Shown: one piece after another, positions 51,201 through 59,867 of the stretch
Numbering within the stretch: position 1 is the stretch's first letter
Layout: every line of letters begins with the position of its first letter
Origin: DATAXI01 sp963756185
Lineage (GTDB): Bacteria; Verrucomicrobiota; Verrucomicrobiia; Chthoniobacterales; Chthoniobacteraceae
Length of the DNA stretch: 64,000 nucleotides
Direction: 5' to 3'
Assembly: GCA_963756185.1 (NCBI GenBank)
Contig: CAVWMS010000008.1
Coordinates: forward strand, 1-64,000
Program-made: the position numbers and the translations under genes
The notes under the pieces: model-generated
What the model was told of the DNA's origin: nothing
The model's database searches: none
Seen by the model: the letters and a program-made list of their open reading frames with translations, nothing else

Positions 51201-53168
51201 CGTGCCCGAGCCGGTCTTGATGAGGCTGAGCGCGCCGCCGCCGGTATTTTCGATGATGCCGCTGAATGTTCCGCCACCTCCGTTGTCGCCAATGGTGAGC
51301 GTCCCCGAAGTGGCCGAGGTGTTATTGACGAAGACACCCGAAGTGTTTGCCACGCCGTTGGTGATCAAAGCTCCCACGGTGTCGCTGAAGCCGTTCAGGT
51401 TAAAGGTCACTGCCCCGGTGCCGGCACTGGCGGCGGTGAATGTCATGTTACCGGCGGCAGTGCCGCCGTTGGGGCCGAACTGGTTGTTGGCGCCGTCCTG
51501 GACAACCAGCCGGTCAGAACCGCCGTTGCTCTCGATGATAGTGCCGCCGGTCCAGTTGTTGGCATTTGCGGTAGTGTTATCCAGGACGAATGTTGTCGTC
51601 CCGGCGCCATTGGTAACCTGAGTGTCAAAATCCAGAGTAGCGGGGCCGGTGACCTGGTTGGAAAAGGTAATAACACCTGCCGCCAGGAGCAACGAGACCC
51701 TGTCGCCAGGGGAGCTGGTGACCGGTGAGCCCTGCAGAGTAAGTGTGCCGGACAAAAGCTGGGCGTTGTTGTTACACTTGATCGAGCCGATGTTGCCGGA
51801 GTCTCCCACGCCGGGCGAAATGAAGATATTGTTCGGCTGGCTGGACTCGAGGTAGAGCGACGCACCGCCGGCCACGTAAATGGGTCCCGTTCCGAAGATG
51901 CCAAACTCATTGTTGCCTTGCAGGTAGCCCTCATCGATGTAGGTGCCTCCGCTGTAACTGTCGAGGGCCGCGCCCTGGCTGGCGTTGTTGAAATACATCG
52001 AGCCCGGGCCGACCTTGATCACCGTCACCACACCACCGGCGGCGTTGTTCTCGATCCGCGCGTTCATTTCAAACTGGTTGGCCGTATTCCCGGCCACCGA
52101 GTTATCGCCAAACACCAGGGTGCTGGGGGAACTGGTGGTGCCGGCCGTAACGGCGTTGCCGCCGGTCGCAGTGAGGGTGAATACCTGGTGGGTGGTGCCG
52201 CCGGTGATGTAGATGCCGCCCACGCTGTTGGCCGCGCCTGCGCCGAGAACCATCGTGCCGGTGACAGTAAGCACGTCGGTACCGGTCGATTGGATGGCAG
52301 TCAGGGTATTAATATAAGTGATGCCGCCGCTGGTGGAACCCACTGCGGTATAGTTGGTGGTCGAGGGCGAGCCGATGGCCGGTGAATCGGTGAGCAGGAC
52401 ATTGCTGTCCGGGCCGGCCTGGGTCGAAATTTCGCCGCCGCCTGCAAGGCTCACGTAGGAACTGGAGCCGAGCGCGACAATCTGACCGTTGGTAGAGGTG
52501 GCCAGGGGAAGGAGGGCCAGGGCGTTGGTGGTCGAGCTGTTCTCGATGAGCCCCGCGCCGTTGAGGCTGGCGACGAGGCCGGTGTTCGGATCCTGAGCCA
52601 GGGCCGCAGGCCCCGAGGTGGTAATGTCTCCGCTGCCGCTGAAAAGCGCGGCGCCGCCGGTATTAGGGGTCAGCCCGCCATTTAGGGCAATCTGGCCGCC
52701 GGCGCTATCGACGAAGGTGTAAATGCCCCAATCCAGCGTAATCGGGACGTTGATGGTCTGGATGCTGGCCGAATTGTTGACGATGCCGGGCGTGGCCGAC
52801 TGGGTGGGGGTGAAAATCTTTCCCGAAAGGATAACGCCGGTTCCATCGAGGGTAAACGCCCCGGCGGTCGCGTTAAAATAAATACCGTCAAAAGGCATCA
52901 CGGAGCTAAAGTTATTATTATTAATCAGCCCGTTGGTGCCGGCGAATACCAGAGTATCAAACGGGCTCGGCGCCGCATTGGCGGCATCGGACCAATTGGT
53001 GGCCGTGGCCCAATTGGTGTCGCCCGTCCCGTTATTATCCGTCCAGGTATCGGTCGCGGAATGGGCTCTGGCAAGGGCCAGCAGAGCGATAATAATTAAA
53101 CAGAACGCCCTGGGAAGGTGAGGGCATTTGTGCGTGAAGAGACCACTGGGAATTGGTTTAGGGAACAT
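45282..53168 (-). CDS. Giant autotransporter-associated beta-strand repeat protein with PEP-CTERM tail
   Basis: 2628 residues. A long signal peptide (core FCLIIIALLALARAHS) leads to a parallel beta-helix-like region with dozens of units of the form GTG-x-LxLxGxNTYxGxTTxxxGTL, e.g. GTGIVNLTGSSTYAGST and KTGLGTMVLEGTDNYTGATN. Two ~400-residue blocks are internal duplicates: one has EWTGLDNQDWVVGSTGPNDN, the other KWTGFDSDNWVVGPTGPLHN, each followed by a (Y/F)(I/M)xxDDxxFxD segment. The C-terminus VVPEPETWGLLLSGCGML plus RMRGRRRRA is a PEP-CTERM signal, not an autotransporter barrel. Likely a surface or matrix adhesin. Confidence 0.9.
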   Translation of the reverse strand: MFPKPIPSGLFTHKCPHLPRAFCLIIIALLALARAHSATDTWTDNNGTGDTNWATATNWSDAANAAPSPFDTLVFAGTNGLINNNNFSSVMPFDGIYFNATAGAFTLDGTGVILSGKIFTPTQSATPGIVNNSASIQTINVPITLDWGIYTFVDSAGGQIALNGGLTPNTGGAALFSGSGDITTSGPAALAQDPNTGLVASLNGAGLIENSSTTNALALLPLATSTNGQIVALGSSSYVSLAGGGEISTQAGPDSNVLLTDSPAIGSPSTTNYTAVGSTSGGITYINTLTAIQSTGTDVLTVTGTMVLGAGAANSVGGIYITGGTTHQVFTLTATGGNAVTAGTTSSPSTLVFGDNSVAGNTANQFEMNARIENNAAGGVVTVIKVGPGSMYFNNASQGAALDSYSGGTYIDEGYLQGNNEFGIFGTGPIYVAGGASLYLESSQPNNIFISPGVGDSGNIGSIKCNNNAQLLSGTLTLQGSPVTSSPGDRVSLLLAAGVITFSNQVTGPATLDFDTQVTNGAGTTTFVLDNTTANANNWTGGTIIESNGGSDRLVVQDGANNQFGPNGGTAAGNMTFTAASAGTGAVTFNLNGFSDTVGALITNGVANTSGVFVNNTSATSGTLTIGDNGGGGTFSGIIENTGGGALSLIKTGSGTQILTGSASTFTGSITVNAGILENTTSATSVGGVDSVYGSEAVGGRTITVNPGAMLYLGQNNSFGSGQGTGYVNFPSITINSGTLFTNNYNPLGNLFLNGATVTGSYPAGNLTYQEYQLLGTVTVAGSSASVISSDIPTIGVNLTGTTGTTFNVGQTGAVGGDLIIDTFLENSSSDFAKASAGLTKTGLGTMVLEGTDNYTGATNINQGILNYQNGTAFGGFSAITIAPGATAQVQGGITGGASAMALSGTGASNATGALESVNGANSYAGSITLNANSTISANSGELTLSGAIGDGGIGYVLTTTGTGIVNLTGSSTYAGSTVVQAGTLLLSGNGSINGAGISVNASNAKFVQASGVPVGPPVTLSQGIVDGTGTIDSVVVADAAGNIVQNGYGTTATLTIGNLIFNGAGTVNINDSGVASVPGINVTGALATGAINTAGLVSVNATPTGQWVNGTTYDLVSFVGLAGMGSANIIQGTIADLGVRQSALLGFTGTSIILTISGDNPEWTGLDNQDWVVGSTGPNDNWKLISAGSPTNYIQGDDVFFGDTATSGTVNISAANVTPTTVNFVNNALNYVLISGGGFGIAGTATMNVSGTGKVTIEAPNTFTGATTINSGIVNYQNGTAFGTDSPITIATGSNATIQVQGNIAGGSQLLSLSGAGAANATGALENVSGSNSYAGPIALDSNTTISADAGSLTLTGVIGGANSLTTAGAGIVVLTASNTYGGTTTINSGALRLGNGGTTGALPIASTIVDDGTLQFNRSNAVVQGTDFTAGGIGGTGGVTQHGSGSLTLNGANSYSGTTLVQNGELILSGAGSVNNSSGITVSGSAATFIQASSVAVSPTVTLTQGTVEGTTVINSVVVADSAGNVIENENSSSMLTIGALTFNGAATIDLSNTGLAVNATTPDLIVTGALTTGAVNNSGLVTIDATAPAWANNTTYDLASFGSLAGIGSADIALGAIAGLGPRQSGSFGIVGDDIVMTVLGDSPKWTGFDSDNWVVGPTGPLHNWELIFSGSLTDFMTDDMVLFDDSAVTGTVNILSANVVPAITTFDNNSLTYTLTSSGTYGIAGAGTLVKDGTGTVIIETNNTFTGATTLNAGIVNYQNGAAFGVDSAITVLSGATAQVQGGIASTGTQSITLSGSGAANATGVLESVSGGNSSSNPIVLAADSVISSDAGSLTLTGGVTGTANLFLQSQSSGNGTITFSGNSVNNNGAVTNNSAGSGAVTIDGGVGSNVTSIVEDSQTSPLTIGATPLTVNSGTAGTTLLNENGGGTQLLTASGGVVGTGSLTLENNSAIANGITVSTNPVNNIGLITNSGSGSALISSAIGSNVTGVTEIGPGTLTLSASNTYAGPTTITSGTLIITATAETMTPLGTSSVYIAQNGALDVEFSTLMVGNTISGPGTINYNTIGTGGANTTSNSNLSGFTGTLNIGPTGGKLQLAQVAGQAISGSATINVLSGATLFQNGAPIAANINLDGGAIGETFGQIRYGTATTSGTITLLGNTELGADGHQGTINGPIVDNGGGETLLLEGNGSASSLVFNAANTYSGPTTIASCIMQLGNVNAAQNTTVIIDMTNGMTFTSGIGTVNVGSLSGTGADSLADTGGGAVTLSVGGNNSTNTYSGNLGGIGAFTKVGTGKETLSGESTYSGVTTLENGILNVGSAANPGASGPLGDSAASNPGSIVLTGGTLQYSSANQFDYSGRFSTSANQQYNIDTAGQVVTFATPLSSSGGSLSVQDSVGGGALVIASNSTYTGPTTVSSGNLVLSGSLEGTSGVSVANLTGTTAEFSGTGVVNSDVSIGNGSGEPDSAIFRPATPTVSGNTLTLGLGVMTVTGTVSFYSDGEYLFALNSFGGGAGSGSSELLASAVNLTAGGQFVYLDIGEPQQALTLGTSFTAIATTNGIDGVFANLPNGAQFTLGPNIYEAVYTGNDLTLTVVPEPETWGLLLSGCGMLVGIQRMRGRRRRA

Positions 53169-53333
53169 GGGGGTCGCGCTGGGTTACGACAGTTGGGATT
53201 GGTCAAACCGACTTAGATAACATTATTACCTTTGCCGGAACTTACTTTGCTGCTCTGCGCGCATTGTAATGATGGCAACTGCAAGCGCAAGAAAACTCTG
53301 TGATTACCTTGAGTTTTTTCTTTTTGGAGAAAA

Positions 53334-53400
53334 GGATGCCGCTTCCGCGCCAGTGGAGCGGCGAAATCGCCTCCTTGGTTCGGCGTCGCGGGCCGCGGAT
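53334..53400. repeat. Flanking repeat, left copy, part A
   Basis: ATGCCGCTTCCGCGCCAGTG to GTCGCGGGCCGCG resembles 59873-59940 (CCGCCGCGCCGGTGGAGCAG ... CGTCACGGCCGCG), in the same orientation, at about 75-80% by eye. Confidence 0.6.
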
Positions 53401-53498
53401 AACCTCCCGTTTATCTGAAATGTCTTCCTACTACGCGAGCTGCTCCTCCGGTCCCCCAATGAACCGGAGGAAGCATCTGCTCGCGGTTGCGCTACGGC

Positions 53499-53877
53499 GT
53501 ATGCGTCAATGCCGCTCAGTGTTTGAATGCCGGTGCCGCTCTTGCTGAGCCCGCCCAGGCCGCTAAGGTTGCCCGAGTAAGTGTTGGTGGTGTTATTGCC
53601 GCCGATGAAGAGCGTAACCGGGGCTGCGCCGTTATCCGTCAGGACGTCGGCCCCTGTGCCGCTCGGCCCACCAATATTGAAGTTACCGATGCCGGCGTCG
53701 TAAGGCAGGCCGTTGGTTATGTTGATGACGGCCGCGCTGTTTACGAGGGCATTGGTGTTGGCAAGCTCGAGGTAACAGGAATTGACGGTGGGGGGGCTGA
53801 CGTTGCCTGTGGAAATATTTACCGCTCCGGTGGAAGCGGTGTCATCAAACAGTACATCGTCACCGTCGATGTAACGC
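53499..53877 (-). pseudogene. Mosaic remnant of a beta-strand-repeat gene
   Basis: About 126 codons open on the minus strand with no start. YIDGDDVLFDDTASTGAVNI and STGNVSPPTVN match YIQGDDVFFGDTATSGTVNI in the middle of the giant protein; the following INITNGLPYDAGIGNFNIGG and GGNNTTNTYSGNLSGLGGLS match a segment near its C-terminal end (DMTNGMTFTSGIGTVNVGS). The remnant thus joins two pieces that are about 1000 residues apart in the giant protein. Confidence 0.8.
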
Positions 53878-53884
53878 TTTACTT

Positions 53885-54050
53885 TGCCTGGTAATGCCGC
53901 GGGAAAAGCCTCCCGCCAACCGGCGGTCGAGCCCCGATCGAATGCTGCCGCATGATATGAGCAGCCCGGGGCAAACCGGAGAAACCCTTACCCGTTCGTC
54001 AGGGCGATGGTTGGCCGGCAGCCGGAGCGGCGAGGCTCGGCGAAACCGAT
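53885..54050. repeat. Flanking repeat, left copy, part B
   Basis: From ATGCCGCGGGAAAAGC through CCAACCGGCGGTCGAGCCCC, GAATGCTGCCGCATGATA, GAGCAGCCCGGGG and GCCGGCAGCCGG to GCTCGGCGAAACCGAT. It matches 60152-60315 in order and orientation at about 85% by eye. Confidence 0.85.
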
Positions 54051-54855
54051 ACCGCCATGCGCCTGGCGCGTTTATTGTAGTTATCAAGCAGTTGCTGAAC
54101 ATCCGGCGGGGCGGACAGGGAAGCGGGCGGGCGCTGATATTGATAAATCCGCGTCATCGTCCCCCCTTCCTGGAGCGCATAGACCAGGACAATCGGCAGC
54201 CGGGTTTCGTCGTCGATGTAGGCCGTCACATCGACACTGAATTGGGAAAGATCAAGGGGGCTGGTGTCCACGGGCGGCCCTTTGCCATGGGTTCCCTTGC
54301 GGGCCAGTATTGCATCCGCGATTTCATTTTCCCGCATCGTGGTCCTGACGGCGATCTCGCCGGGATCCATCGTCACGGTCTTGTCCTTGAAGACAAGACA
54401 ATGCCTTCCCATGGCATCCTGCGCTCCCGTAAAGTTTTTCAGCGAAATCCAACCGAATCCGGCAAAGTCGTCCGACGAATAATCGGGAGCATCGAAGGTA
54501 TTTCCCGGGCTGCCTGTGAGAACCCAGTTTTTGCCGTTCATTCCAGTTACGACAACGCCCGAGGCATGCCACTTCTGGACATTCTGTCCATTCGCATCCG
54601 TCGTGTTCTCAAACACCAGCCCGCCGCCCTTGGTCACAACCGTCACCTTTGGCGGCGCCGCTGCGGGCGTCCCTCCGCCGAGGACGAGGAGGTGGCGGCT
54701 GCCTCCGCCGATTTATATGTGATCACCCATTGAGAAGGGGCTGGCGCTCGCTTGAGGAAAGGAGGTTGCGGTGGCGTGGCCGAGGGTTGGGGAGCCTGCG
54801 CCAGCACCGAGGAGGGGAGTGCCGCCAGGAAAATGAGAGCGAGGAGCTTTTTCAT
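53999..54855 (-). CDS. Secreted protein of unknown function, one frameshift
   Basis: About 285 residues after joining 54643-54855 to 53999-54646 across a one-base shift near 54680. The front has a signal peptide (MKKLLALIFLAALPSSVLAQ) and a Pro/Ser linker; APPKVTVVTKGGGLVFENTT opens a beta-rich domain with RHCLVFKDKTVTMDPGEIAV and VDVTAYIDDETRLPIVLVYA, which resembles LolA- or DUF1571-like lipid-binding folds but is not assigned. It directly follows the cassette protein A gene (4-base overlap) and is probably co-expressed. Its 3' end lies in the flanking repeat. Confidence 0.65.
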
Positions 54856-57800
54856 TCTTTTACCACTTCGATTTGCTTGTCCAGGACCTGGCCCGTGTAA
54901 CGGTCAATCGCCACATGCACCCAGTACCGCTGCTCGCCTTCCACGAGAAAATTGGCGGGCGTCTTCGCGGACTGCGTATACCTTCCCGTTTGCGCGATTA
55001 CATCGATGAGGAGATTCCACACGCGGGTCTGGCCCACGCTTGCAAGAGCCCTGACGGGAGCCTCGCGAAAACCCTGGATATAACCGGCCATCTGCTGTGA
55101 GCCGTTGTCGGCAGTGCCGCTGGTGAACGCGCCGGAATCCATATACGCGGAATAAATATCCTCCGCCGTACCCGTGGACTTGGGCGCCCCTGTTGAAAAA
55201 TTCTCCACGCTATTAACGGCGGGCCCAAGTGAATTGCTGGCAAGGTTGCCGTTGCTGACGTTGTTCCACACTCCCCCACTGAACCCGGCATAAGAGATCT
55301 TCCCGTCGTAGAAAGAATTTGCGGAAGAAAGCGTGGTGCCGCCAATCTGTGACCCTCCGACCGTCGATCCTGAATTCGCCGTCGCCGAGTAGAGCTGGTC
55401 CGGATAATTGCCGACAGGCAGTTGAATGATGGCCTCATTTGTCACCCATTTACCCACCAGTTCGCTTACATTTTCCAATGGCCCGGTCCCGTTGAGGATA
55501 TTATTGGTATCCGAAGTGCGGGCGATCAGGGCGTTGGCAACCGCGCGCGCCACGGCGGCGTTGAGGCTCGACGTGCTCCCGGTGAAAGTAACATTTGGGA
55601 GAGGCGCGGTTTGAGCGGAATCGAGGTATGCCCCCGCCAGCACTGCTTGCAGGACCGGCGCCTGGCGGGTATTGAGATTCACCTTCCCGGCCACCAGGCC
55701 GTTGGCATCGCTGGTGTCATCATTGATGCAGAATACATCCAGCAGCGCCGCGTTGCCGCTTTCGGCGGTGGAGAAATCGAGATTCCGCCACGGAGTGTCG
55801 GAGAAGACGTATCCCAGCTCCGCCACTGAACAGAAAGGACGATGAAGGAAATAGGGCCGGCTTGCCGCCTGGCTCGTCCCCGACATCAATGTGGTCGATG
55901 GCGTGTAGGGGTTGATTGTCGGATCGGGTTGCGTGGGCACAAGGTTGCCGTTGTTCAGGGGGTTCCAGCCGAAAACCCTGGCCATCGGCAGGCCGACAGC
56001 GGTGTCGGAAGAGGCCATCCATGTGCTGGCGCCGGGGTCATTGCCCGGGGAGAACGGGGTAAGTGTCGCGGTGGGGACGAAAGCGCCCATCCCCCGACGG
56101 ACCATTCCATCCGGATCGGCAAAATAATTCCCCGTGCTGTTGTAATTGCCTTGTGAGGTTCCGTACCAGCGACGGGCATCGGAGAATACGTCGGTGTTAT
56201 TCTGGGAAAGAAGTCCCGGGGTGATGCCTGGGTAGGTGAAGGTATTTGTCGATACCCAGGCCATCCATCCTTCTTTCTGCCCGTCATCGTTCGCCGACTT
56301 GTTAAACGTAGTATTGTAAGGCCAGCCGGCATCGGCGGTTTTGGCAGCGATCCTTAAACCGGAGTCGGGATCCTGCCGAACGGTCATGGACAGGATTCCA
56401 TTGGCAACATCCAGCCAACCGGGGTTATGTTGTTCTCCAGAACCGGGCCAATCCTTATTTACCTCTTCAAATTCCGACCCTGTCAATGCGCCGGCAAGAT
56501 AACCATCCTCGGAATTCTCTGTGTTCGTGGCCGCCCAAAAAATGCCGAAACGACTTGTCCTCGGATCGGTCACAGTGGCCCAGTAGCCCCCCATGCCCCA
56601 TTTATCAATTTGTGTTGGCGCCGGTGTTGTCGATTCCCAGCCCTCGCCGCAAAGCAGGCTGGGATAGCCGATGCCAAGCTCGATGGTGCTATTGGTTAGC
56701 TTGCCATATTTCGTATCGTAAGTGATCCAATTCCCATTGACATCCTTGTATTGCATTCGGTAGGTCATGTAGCAGGCGCCCAAAGAAGGCACCGTCGAAG
56801 GCGCAGGTGAACCGGTATACAGTCCCAGGTAACAACCCACCGCCCCCACCGAAACCGGCAACGTCGCCCCTGAAGCCGTGTATTTCCACGCAAGGGGAAA
56901 GGCGCCCATGTAAAAACCAATGTAGGGTTGCTGGGCCGAATCCGGCTCCGCCTCCCCCGGCATCAGGTTGAGGGGGTTGCTGTTCTCGGCGCCGGCGCCG
57001 TCGTTGGCGCTGGCGGCGCTCGAGAGGGTACCGTTGAAGTAATTGGGCAGGCCCCCGTAATTCTTGTAAAAGCCCGACACCGCACTATCCTGCCCCATCA
57101 ATGCAGTCGCCGGGACGGTGACGTTAACGGTGTTGCCGTTGAGATCGTGGATGGAGCCCGGTCTCAGCAACATCGCCGGCTGAGGGAAAAGCGTGTTGGA
57201 GCCGGTCACGGTCGAATTGAAATCTATTTCTGCCGACGGCCCGGTCGCGGTTACGAACTTGTGGCCCTGAGCGCCAAGCCACCAGGCATTGCCAGTAGGT
57301 CCTGGACTGAGAGCAGGCGGCGAAGCTGCAGCGGCGTTGTAAGAATATTCAAAGGTACTCGTACTCGCGTTGCTGTATGAGGCGCCATAAACCATAAATG
57401 CACTGTAGTCGCCGGTATTTCCCGATAGCACTTCATCGGGCGTTGCGCTGTCGGCTACAACACGGAACGAAGTAGGAGTAACCCCGACGGCATTTGTCGT
57501 CGGGCTGAGTGGGTCGTGGGGGTTCCAAATCACCGGAATCTCCATCAGTGCGCCAATGCCACTGGCGGTAAGATTATCCGTTCCCGTGGATGACACGTAG
57601 CCCTCATAGCCGGCGACGCCGGATCCGGCGGGGCCGGTGAAGGTAGGAGGATTGCCGGGGCCTGTGGTGCCCTGGGTGGCAATGCGCGGCAAAGGAGCGG
57701 GCGCCTGTATTTGCAGGACACCGGCAAGCACGTTGTAAAAATAGGGCAGGTTGACAACGCCTACAATGGTTCGCGGATTGTATAGGTTGCCGGAACCGTC

Positions 57801-59843
57801 ATCGAAGACAATGCGCGGCGGATAATTCGCCGGCTGGAACTGGCTGATGATATTGGCTCCAATCTGGATGACCTGAAAATCCACCGAGTTTTCCGGGTAA
57901 AAATTGTAATTATAGGGCTGATCGATCTGAGAGAGCGCCCCGCTATCTTCCGCCATGCCCTGGTTCGAAGTGAGAAGCGACTTGCCGAGCGAGCCCACAT
58001 TGACGGTGGCCTTGAGCAATTCGAAAAAGTCCGGCTCCCGCGGGGCAGCGAGGCCGGCAAGCCCAGGGCCGGCGGCTCCGCTTCCGGTCAGCATGATGGG
58101 GCCGGACGTTCCGGTTCCGGTTGGGCCATTGTGTACGTTGTATTCCCATCCGCTGCCGACGTCGGGGCTGGGGAGGCTCGCAACCCAGGTGAGACCAAAG
58201 TATTTCTGGATATTGGCATCGGTGCCCTGTTCCAGGTAGGACAATGGAATGCCGTATCTGATAAGCGCCTGGATGTTGGCGTCGCTGGTGCCCGAGGCTG
58301 CGATCACATCGGCGCTCGGACCGTTGTAAGTAACCCATGCCAGGCGATTGAGCGCAAACCTGCCCTTCACCAACGGCTCTCCAACAATGGCCTGGGTGCC
58401 ATCGTTACGCGTAAAGCCCTTGAGAACTCTGACGCCCGGAAAACTCGGGTTGATTTGATCATCCATATTCAAACCTCCCAGGTTATTGCTGCCCCCCTTG
58501 CCGTAGCTATTGCCGCCTGCCGTGACAGCGAGCAATTTTGGCACGCTCGCATTGTAATCAAGAGTCTTGTTTGAGTTTGTGGATTGCAGCCGGATATAGG
58601 ATGGCTGGTTGAGGTCGCGACTGAACGTGCCGAGGTACTGGAGAGCGTTGAGGGTGCTCAGATAACTCGATTGGTTGTTGGTCGAAGTCGTATCGAGCAG
58701 GAATGCGATCAACTGCTGCCGCGTGGCAAACGCCCGGTCGGTCTGCCCGGGGGACGATTGGCTGCCGTTGCCCGTATCCAGAGTCCCGCTGACCCCGAGA
58801 AACCCGTTATTATTGGAAACGACGTAGTTATAGTAGTTGGTCCCGTAGGCTGACGGAAAAGTGTCGTTATTGTAATTGGGAAACGAGCCGGAACTCAGTT
58901 GCATCGAGGCGTAGTTGCGCCAGCCTACGACTGCATCCACCTGCTGCTGGGTAAGTCCCACCTGGGTAAGATCGGCATAGGAAAGCCCGGGCTTCAGTTG
59001 CGCGAACTGGTTGGTGCTGGTGGTGGAAGGAGAAACGGGGTACCCGGCTACGTTCATATCCAGCAGGCCGCCCTCGTCGTAAACATTGTACGCGTAGCGC
59101 CCCACCACGGTGCTCGAGCCCGTGCCGGACCATTGCAGGTTGCCCCCGATTGCCTGATTGGTGGATGTGATGATGGGGTTGCTGCCGCTGCGCGTCACCA
59201 AAATCCAGTCCGGCGCCGTATAAACGTAGGGAGTGGTGCCCGAAGCGGCCGAAGGCGTGTAGTCCGTCGAGGTCGTGATCGGCATCAGCAGCGGCTTGTT
59301 CCAGCGCTCGAGGGAAATCGAGCGGCCATTGAACGACACCGCCTTGTCCGAGGGAATGTTCGAGGCGCGGGCCGAAGGCGGGTAGTTGGTGCTGGCGCCG
59401 TACGCATTGGTCCCATTGATGGTTGCCGACGCAGGATAAAACGGAACCGCCGCGCCATTCTGGAATATGCTCTCCTTGACCAGGTTGACGCAGTTGGGAT
59501 TGGACTGCGCCGCCAGGCCCGTGCGCCACGGCACCATGGTGAGGGGAACAGTTGGCTTGTAGATCACACCCGACTGTGGCGACGGGCTGGGCGTGACCCC
59601 CACCGAGCCCGCGGCAATTTCCTGCTGCAAGTCGCCGACGATCGTATCGACCGCGCCTTGGGTGAACAAATCCACCTTCGTCTGGCTGGCGCTGCCGGTG
59701 GAAACCTGGGTCTCGGTGATGGCGCGCGTGAAATAGGCCACGATCACCACCGTGACCATGACGACAAAGGCAAGCGTAATGACAAGCGCCACGCCACGGC
59801 GCTTTCGGGAGCGCAACGAAAAGAACTGGGGCCGTATTCGCAT
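54852..59843 (-). CDS. Verru_Chthon cassette protein A (prepilin-like giant protein)
   Basis: 1663 residues from the ATG at 59843. The N-terminus RSRKRRGVALVITLAFVVMV followed by TVVIVAYFTRAITETQVSTG resembles type II pseudopilin/PilX leaders: basic, then one helix, then a helical spine. The rest is a Ser/Thr/Asn/Gly-rich region with aromatic repeats and ends VAIDRYTGQVLDKQIEVVKE. This combination matches the family named Verru_Chthon cassette protein A, known from four-gene cassettes in Verrucomicrobium and Chthoniobacter. The partner cassette proteins B, C and D are not visible here. Function unknown; probably surface display or secretion through a type II/IV-pilus-like machine. Confidence 0.82.
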   Translation of the reverse strand: MRIRPQFFSLRSRKRRGVALVITLAFVVMVTVVIVAYFTRAITETQVSTGSASQTKVDLFTQGAVDTIVGDLQQEIAAGSVGVTPSPSPQSGVIYKPTVPLTMVPWRTGLAAQSNPNCVNLVKESIFQNGAAVPFYPASATINGTNAYGASTNYPPSARASNIPSDKAVSFNGRSISLERWNKPLLMPITTSTDYTPSAASGTTPYVYTAPDWILVTRSGSNPIITSTNQAIGGNLQWSGTGSSTVVGRYAYNVYDEGGLLDMNVAGYPVSPSTTSTNQFAQLKPGLSYADLTQVGLTQQQVDAVVGWRNYASMQLSSGSFPNYNNDTFPSAYGTNYYNYVVSNNNGFLGVSGTLDTGNGSQSSPGQTDRAFATRQQLIAFLLDTTSTNNQSSYLSTLNALQYLGTFSRDLNQPSYIRLQSTNSNKTLDYNASVPKLLAVTAGGNSYGKGGSNNLGGLNMDDQINPSFPGVRVLKGFTRNDGTQAIVGEPLVKGRFALNRLAWVTYNGPSADVIAASGTSDANIQALIRYGIPLSYLEQGTDANIQKYFGLTWVASLPSPDVGSGWEYNVHNGPTGTGTSGPIMLTGSGAAGPGLAGLAAPREPDFFELLKATVNVGSLGKSLLTSNQGMAEDSGALSQIDQPYNYNFYPENSVDFQVIQIGANIISQFQPANYPPRIVFDDGSGNLYNPRTIVGVVNLPYFYNVLAGVLQIQAPAPLPRIATQGTTGPGNPPTFTGPAGSGVAGYEGYVSSTGTDNLTASGIGALMEIPVIWNPHDPLSPTTNAVGVTPTSFRVVADSATPDEVLSGNTGDYSAFMVYGASYSNASTSTFEYSYNAAAASPPALSPGPTGNAWWLGAQGHKFVTATGPSAEIDFNSTVTGSNTLFPQPAMLLRPGSIHDLNGNTVNVTVPATALMGQDSAVSGFYKNYGGLPNYFNGTLSSAASANDGAGAENSNPLNLMPGEAEPDSAQQPYIGFYMGAFPLAWKYTASGATLPVSVGAVGCYLGLYTGSPAPSTVPSLGACYMTYRMQYKDVNGNWITYDTKYGKLTNSTIELGIGYPSLLCGEGWESTTPAPTQIDKWGMGGYWATVTDPRTSRFGIFWAATNTENSEDGYLAGALTGSEFEEVNKDWPGSGEQHNPGWLDVANGILSMTVRQDPDSGLRIAAKTADAGWPYNTTFNKSANDDGQKEGWMAWVSTNTFTYPGITPGLLSQNNTDVFSDARRWYGTSQGNYNSTGNYFADPDGMVRRGMGAFVPTATLTPFSPGNDPGASTWMASSDTAVGLPMARVFGWNPLNNGNLVPTQPDPTINPYTPSTTLMSGTSQAASRPYFLHRPFCSVAELGYVFSDTPWRNLDFSTAESGNAALLDVFCINDDTSDANGLVAGKVNLNTRQAPVLQAVLAGAYLDSAQTAPLPNVTFTGSTSSLNAAVARAVANALIARTSDTNNILNGTGPLENVSELVGKWVTNEAIIQLPVGNYPDQLYSATANSGSTVGGSQIGGTTLSSANSFYDGKISYAGFSGGVWNNVSNGNLASNSLGPAVNSVENFSTGAPKSTGTAEDIYSAYMDSGAFTSGTADNGSQQMAGYIQGFREAPVRALASVGQTRVWNLLIDVIAQTGRYTQSAKTPANFLVEGEQRYWVHVAIDRYTGQVLDKQIEVVKE

Positions 59844-59867
59844 TACATCACCGGATTTCTTCCCGGG

